Shown here one piece after another: positions 43,566-45,680 of a DNA stretch of 45,680 nucleotides. The notes under the pieces are model-generated. The model was given only the letters and a program-made list of their open reading frames with translations. It did not search any database and was not told the origin of the DNA. This stretch comes from Pseudomonadota bacterium. Its GTDB lineage: Bacteria > Pseudomonadota > Alphaproteobacteria > Rhizobiales > Tepidamorphaceae. How positions within the stretch are numbered: the first letter of the stretch is position 1; each line of letters opens with the position of its first letter. Where the stretch lies: assembly GCA_023458595.1 (NCBI GenBank), contig JAEWYT010000187.1, positions 1-45,680 on the forward strand, in the 5' to 3' direction. The translations under genes were made by a program, and so were the position numbers.

Positions 43566-44135
43566 ATGTTTGAATTTGCAGGACAAAACCCCTCGGTTAT
43601 TGCTGCGTTCCTGAGCGCAATAGCAACGATATTCGCAGCTCTCGCGGCGTGGCGAGGGCCGAAATCGGCAGCCAGCCTCGCGGAAAAACTTCGCCAAAAT
43701 AACGAAAAGGAAAATGAAAAACGACGTATGAAATTATTTATATTTACAACTCTTATGCAAGAACGCGCTTCTCTAGCTTCTAGAGATTCTGTTCGTGTAT
43801 TAAATCTTATTGATGTTGTATTCAACGAATCTAGGGAAATTAGGGAAGCGTGGTCAGAGCTATTTATCACTTTTGATCCGGCAAGGAAAATTCCTGATCA
43901 CATACAAGAAGATCGCCTCAGAGCACTTCTTCAGGAAATGGCGAAAGATATTGGCTTGTCTGACGGATTAAGATTAGATGACCTTAGTAGAGTATATTAT
44001 CCGAACTCAATTGCGGAAGAAGAACTTTTGCGGCTGCTTGAGCGTCGAGCCGCGTTGGCGCGGTTACAAGGTGGTCCGTCCGCGACTGCGAATACTGCCG
44101 CCCCCGCTTCGACTTTGTGGCCACCAAAACCCTAG
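43566..44135 (+). CDS. DUF6680-like membrane-anchored protein
   Basis: A protein of 189 residues. One N-terminal membrane helix (about 10-28, VIAAFLSAIATIFAALAAW), then a charged coiled-coil stretch with KLRQNNEKENEKRRMKL, then VRVLNLIDVVFNESREIREAWSELF, which matches the DUF6680 pattern. Function unknown. It is AT-rich, abuts the GrlR-like gene and lies between two GC-rich core genes. The last 30 codons return to higher GC (PSATANTAAPASTLWPPKP), perhaps fusing into host DNA. Confidence 0.65.
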   Translation: MFEFAGQNPSVIAAFLSAIATIFAALAAWRGPKSAASLAEKLRQNNEKENEKRRMKLFIFTTLMQERASLASRDSVRVLNLIDVVFNESREIREAWSELFITFDPARKIPDHIQEDRLRALLQEMAKDIGLSDGLRLDDLSRVYYPNSIAEEELLRLLERRAALARLQGGPSATANTAAPASTLWPPKP

Positions 44136-44240
44136 CGGGTGACGTGTACACCGCGGCTTTACTTTCGCCGTCAGATCGGCTTGTGATGCCGGGCAAATCC
44201 CCTCTGTCTTCGGGGCCTCACGCCAATCGGAGTCAAACCC

Positions 44241-45629
44241 ATGCCGCCGCTTTCCAATCTCGCCGTCCGTGACATCGAGACGGTGCTTCATCCCTATACC
44301 AACCTCGATTCCTTCCGCACGACCGGTCCGATCGTGTTCGAACGCGGCAAGGGCGTCTTCCTCTACGACTCGAACGGCAAGGAATACCTGGAAGGCCTCG
44401 CCGGCCTGTGGTGCACGGCGCTCGGCTACGGCAACGAGGAGCTCGTCGAAGCGGCCGCCGAGCAGATGCGCAAGCTGTCCTTCAGCCACCTGTTCGCGGG
44501 CAAGAGCCACGATCCGGGCATCGCGCTCGCCGAGAAGCTGAAGGAGATCGCGCCCTGCGACATCTCCAAGGTGTTCTTCGTCTCCTCGGGCTCGGAGGCC
44601 AACGACACCCAGGTGAAGCTCGCCTGGTACTTCAACAACGCGCTCGGCCGGACGAGGAAGAAGAAGGTCATCTCGCGCCTGCGCGGCTATCACGGCGTCA
44701 CCATCGCGTCCGCGAGCCTGACCGGCCTGCCGGCCAACCACATCGATTTCGACCTGCCGATCGCCAACATCCTGCACGCCGACTGCCCGCATCCCTATCG
44801 CGGCATGGAGGCCGGCGAAACGGAAGAGGACTTCGCCACCCGCATGGCGAACAACCTCGACGCGCTGATCCAGAAGGAAGACCCGGACACGGTCGCCGCC
44901 TTCATCGCCGAGCCGGTGATGGGCGCCGGCGGCGTCGTCATCCCGCCGAAGACCTACTACGAGAAGGTCAGGGCGGTGCTCGACAAGTACGACATCCTGT
45001 TCATCGACGACGAGGTGATCTGCGGCTTCGGCCGGCTCGGCACCATGTTCGGCGCCCAGACCATGGGCATGAAGCCGGACACGGTGTCGGTCGCCAAGGC
45101 GCTGTCGTCGGCCTACCAGCCGATCGGCGCGGTGATGATCCCCGAGCGCATGTACGAGGCGATGGTCGACGAGAGCAGGAAGATCGGGACCTTCGGCCAC
45201 GGCTACACCTATTCGGGCCATCCCGTCGCCGCCGCCGTCGCGGTGAAGACGCTCGAGATCTACGAGCGCGACAACATCGTCGGCCAGGTCGGCAAGGTGT
45301 CGCCGGCGTTCCAGGCGCGGATCAAGGCGCTCGCCGACCACCCGCTCGTCGGCGAGGCGCGCGGCCTCGGCCTGATCGGCGCGCTCGAGCTCGTCGCCGA
45401 CAAGGCGTCGAAGCGCGCCTTCGATCCGAAGAAGGCGGTCGGCGCCAAGGTCGCCGCCTTCGCCGAGGAGGAAGGCCTGATCGTGCGCGCGCTCGGCGGC
45501 GACATCATCGCGCTGTGCCCGCCGCTGATCATCTCGGACGGCGAGATCGGCGAGCTGTTCGACCGGCTCGGTCGCGCCCTCGACAAGGCGGAGGCCTTCG
45601 TCGGCAAGGAGAACCTGCGCGCGGCCTGA
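44241..45629 (+). CDS. Class III PLP-dependent aminotransferase (omega-transaminase type)
   Basis: A protein of 462 residues, normal length. Visible marks: SSGSEAND (115-122), YHGVT (150-154), FIAEPVMGAGGVV (221-233), the PLP pair at IDDEVICGFGR (D257), and the PLP lysine K286 in VAKALSSAYQP. The family moves an amino group from omega-amino acids, amines or taurine to pyruvate or 2-oxoglutarate; this subgroup (start LHPYTNLDSFRTTGP) is common in Alphaproteobacteria and is often called aspartate aminotransferase family. The exact donor is not known. The ORF is complete; after 45629 only 51 bases of GC-rich spacer remain. Confidence 0.92.
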   Translation: MPPLSNLAVRDIETVLHPYTNLDSFRTTGPIVFERGKGVFLYDSNGKEYLEGLAGLWCTALGYGNEELVEAAAEQMRKLSFSHLFAGKSHDPGIALAEKLKEIAPCDISKVFFVSSGSEANDTQVKLAWYFNNALGRTRKKKVISRLRGYHGVTIASASLTGLPANHIDFDLPIANILHADCPHPYRGMEAGETEEDFATRMANNLDALIQKEDPDTVAAFIAEPVMGAGGVVIPPKTYYEKVRAVLDKYDILFIDDEVICGFGRLGTMFGAQTMGMKPDTVSVAKALSSAYQPIGAVMIPERMYEAMVDESRKIGTFGHGYTYSGHPVAAAVAVKTLEIYERDNIVGQVGKVSPAFQARIKALADHPLVGEARGLGLIGALELVADKASKRAFDPKKAVGAKVAAFAEEEGLIVRALGGDIIALCPPLIISDGEIGELFDRLGRALDKAEAFVGKENLRAA

Positions 45630-45680
45630 GCCCCGCGCCCGACGGGCCCGCGGGTTGCCGCCCGGGCGCCCCCCCGGTGC

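Overview
The window reads as an alphaproteobacterial chromosome, most likely Hyphomicrobiales (Rhizobiales). The evidence is high GC, the alpha-type cassette of DUF3489, DUF2924 and a serine recombinase, the ParB-methyltransferase/DUF5681/terminase cassette common in that group, and well-known core families at the right end. Positions 1 to about 36.8 kb are a mosaic accessory region full of broken insertion sequences. From the tRNA-Gln(UUG) gene at 36,848-36,921 to the right edge the sequence is dense, GC-rich, ordinary chromosome, interrupted once by an AT-rich two-gene insert at 43.2-44.1 kb.

Layout. (1) 576-4542: four tightly coupled genes (AT-hook protein, ParB-domain DNA methyltransferase, DUF5681 protein, large terminase) with no portal, capsid or tail gene. 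A PD-(D/E)XK-like nuclease candidate (4631-5479) and an orphan gene behind a perfect 10-bp stem-loop (5659-5684) follow. (2) 6271-6685: scraps of an IS3-type orfA and an IS21-type istB. (3) 6689-21947: a catabolic cluster. One eight-gene leftward operon carries a branched-chain-amino-acid-type ABC importer (LivKHMGF), an isocitrate-lyase/PEP-mutase family lyase, an alpha/beta hydrolase and an MmgE/PrpD protein. A divergent rightward set carries an SDR dehydrogenase, a GntR/FCD regulator, a broken enoyl-CoA hydratase, an acyl-CoA ligase, a pair of acyl-CoA dehydrogenases and an enoyl-CoA hydratase. Two VanR-like palindromes lie between the two arms. The set looks like uptake, CoA activation and beta-oxidation-like breakdown of an unidentified carboxylic acid. 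(4) 21,951-23,690: nested IS remnants around one apparently intact IS3-family (IS407-like) element. (5) 23,694-27,816: a five-gene efflux operon (exported protein, TetR, HlyD-type adaptor, FtsX-type permease, ATPase) with an upstream palindrome.

(6) 27,960-32,130: a dead IS3 orfB piece, an AT-rich patch with a decayed initiator-tRNA-like sequence, a LysR/methyltransferase divergent pair, and a cupin/TetR pair with a clear double operator. A second initiator-tRNA fragment lies at 32,089-32,130. (7) 32,313-36,373: DUF3489, DUF2924 and a serine recombinase, then a possible HEPN-type protein. (8) 36,848-45,680: tRNA-Gln, MBL hydrolase, DUF1499 membrane protein, fatty-acid-CoA ligase, small membrane protein, a short hypothetical gene, amidase, the AT-rich GrlR-like/DUF6680-like pair, and a class-III aminotransferase.

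Most worth following: the capsid-less terminase/methyltransferase/nuclease group; the paired initiator-tRNA fragments beside the recombinase cassette; the AT-rich pair at 43.2 kb; and the catabolic island with its predicted regulator sites. All family names come from reading translated sequence by eye. No database search was run.
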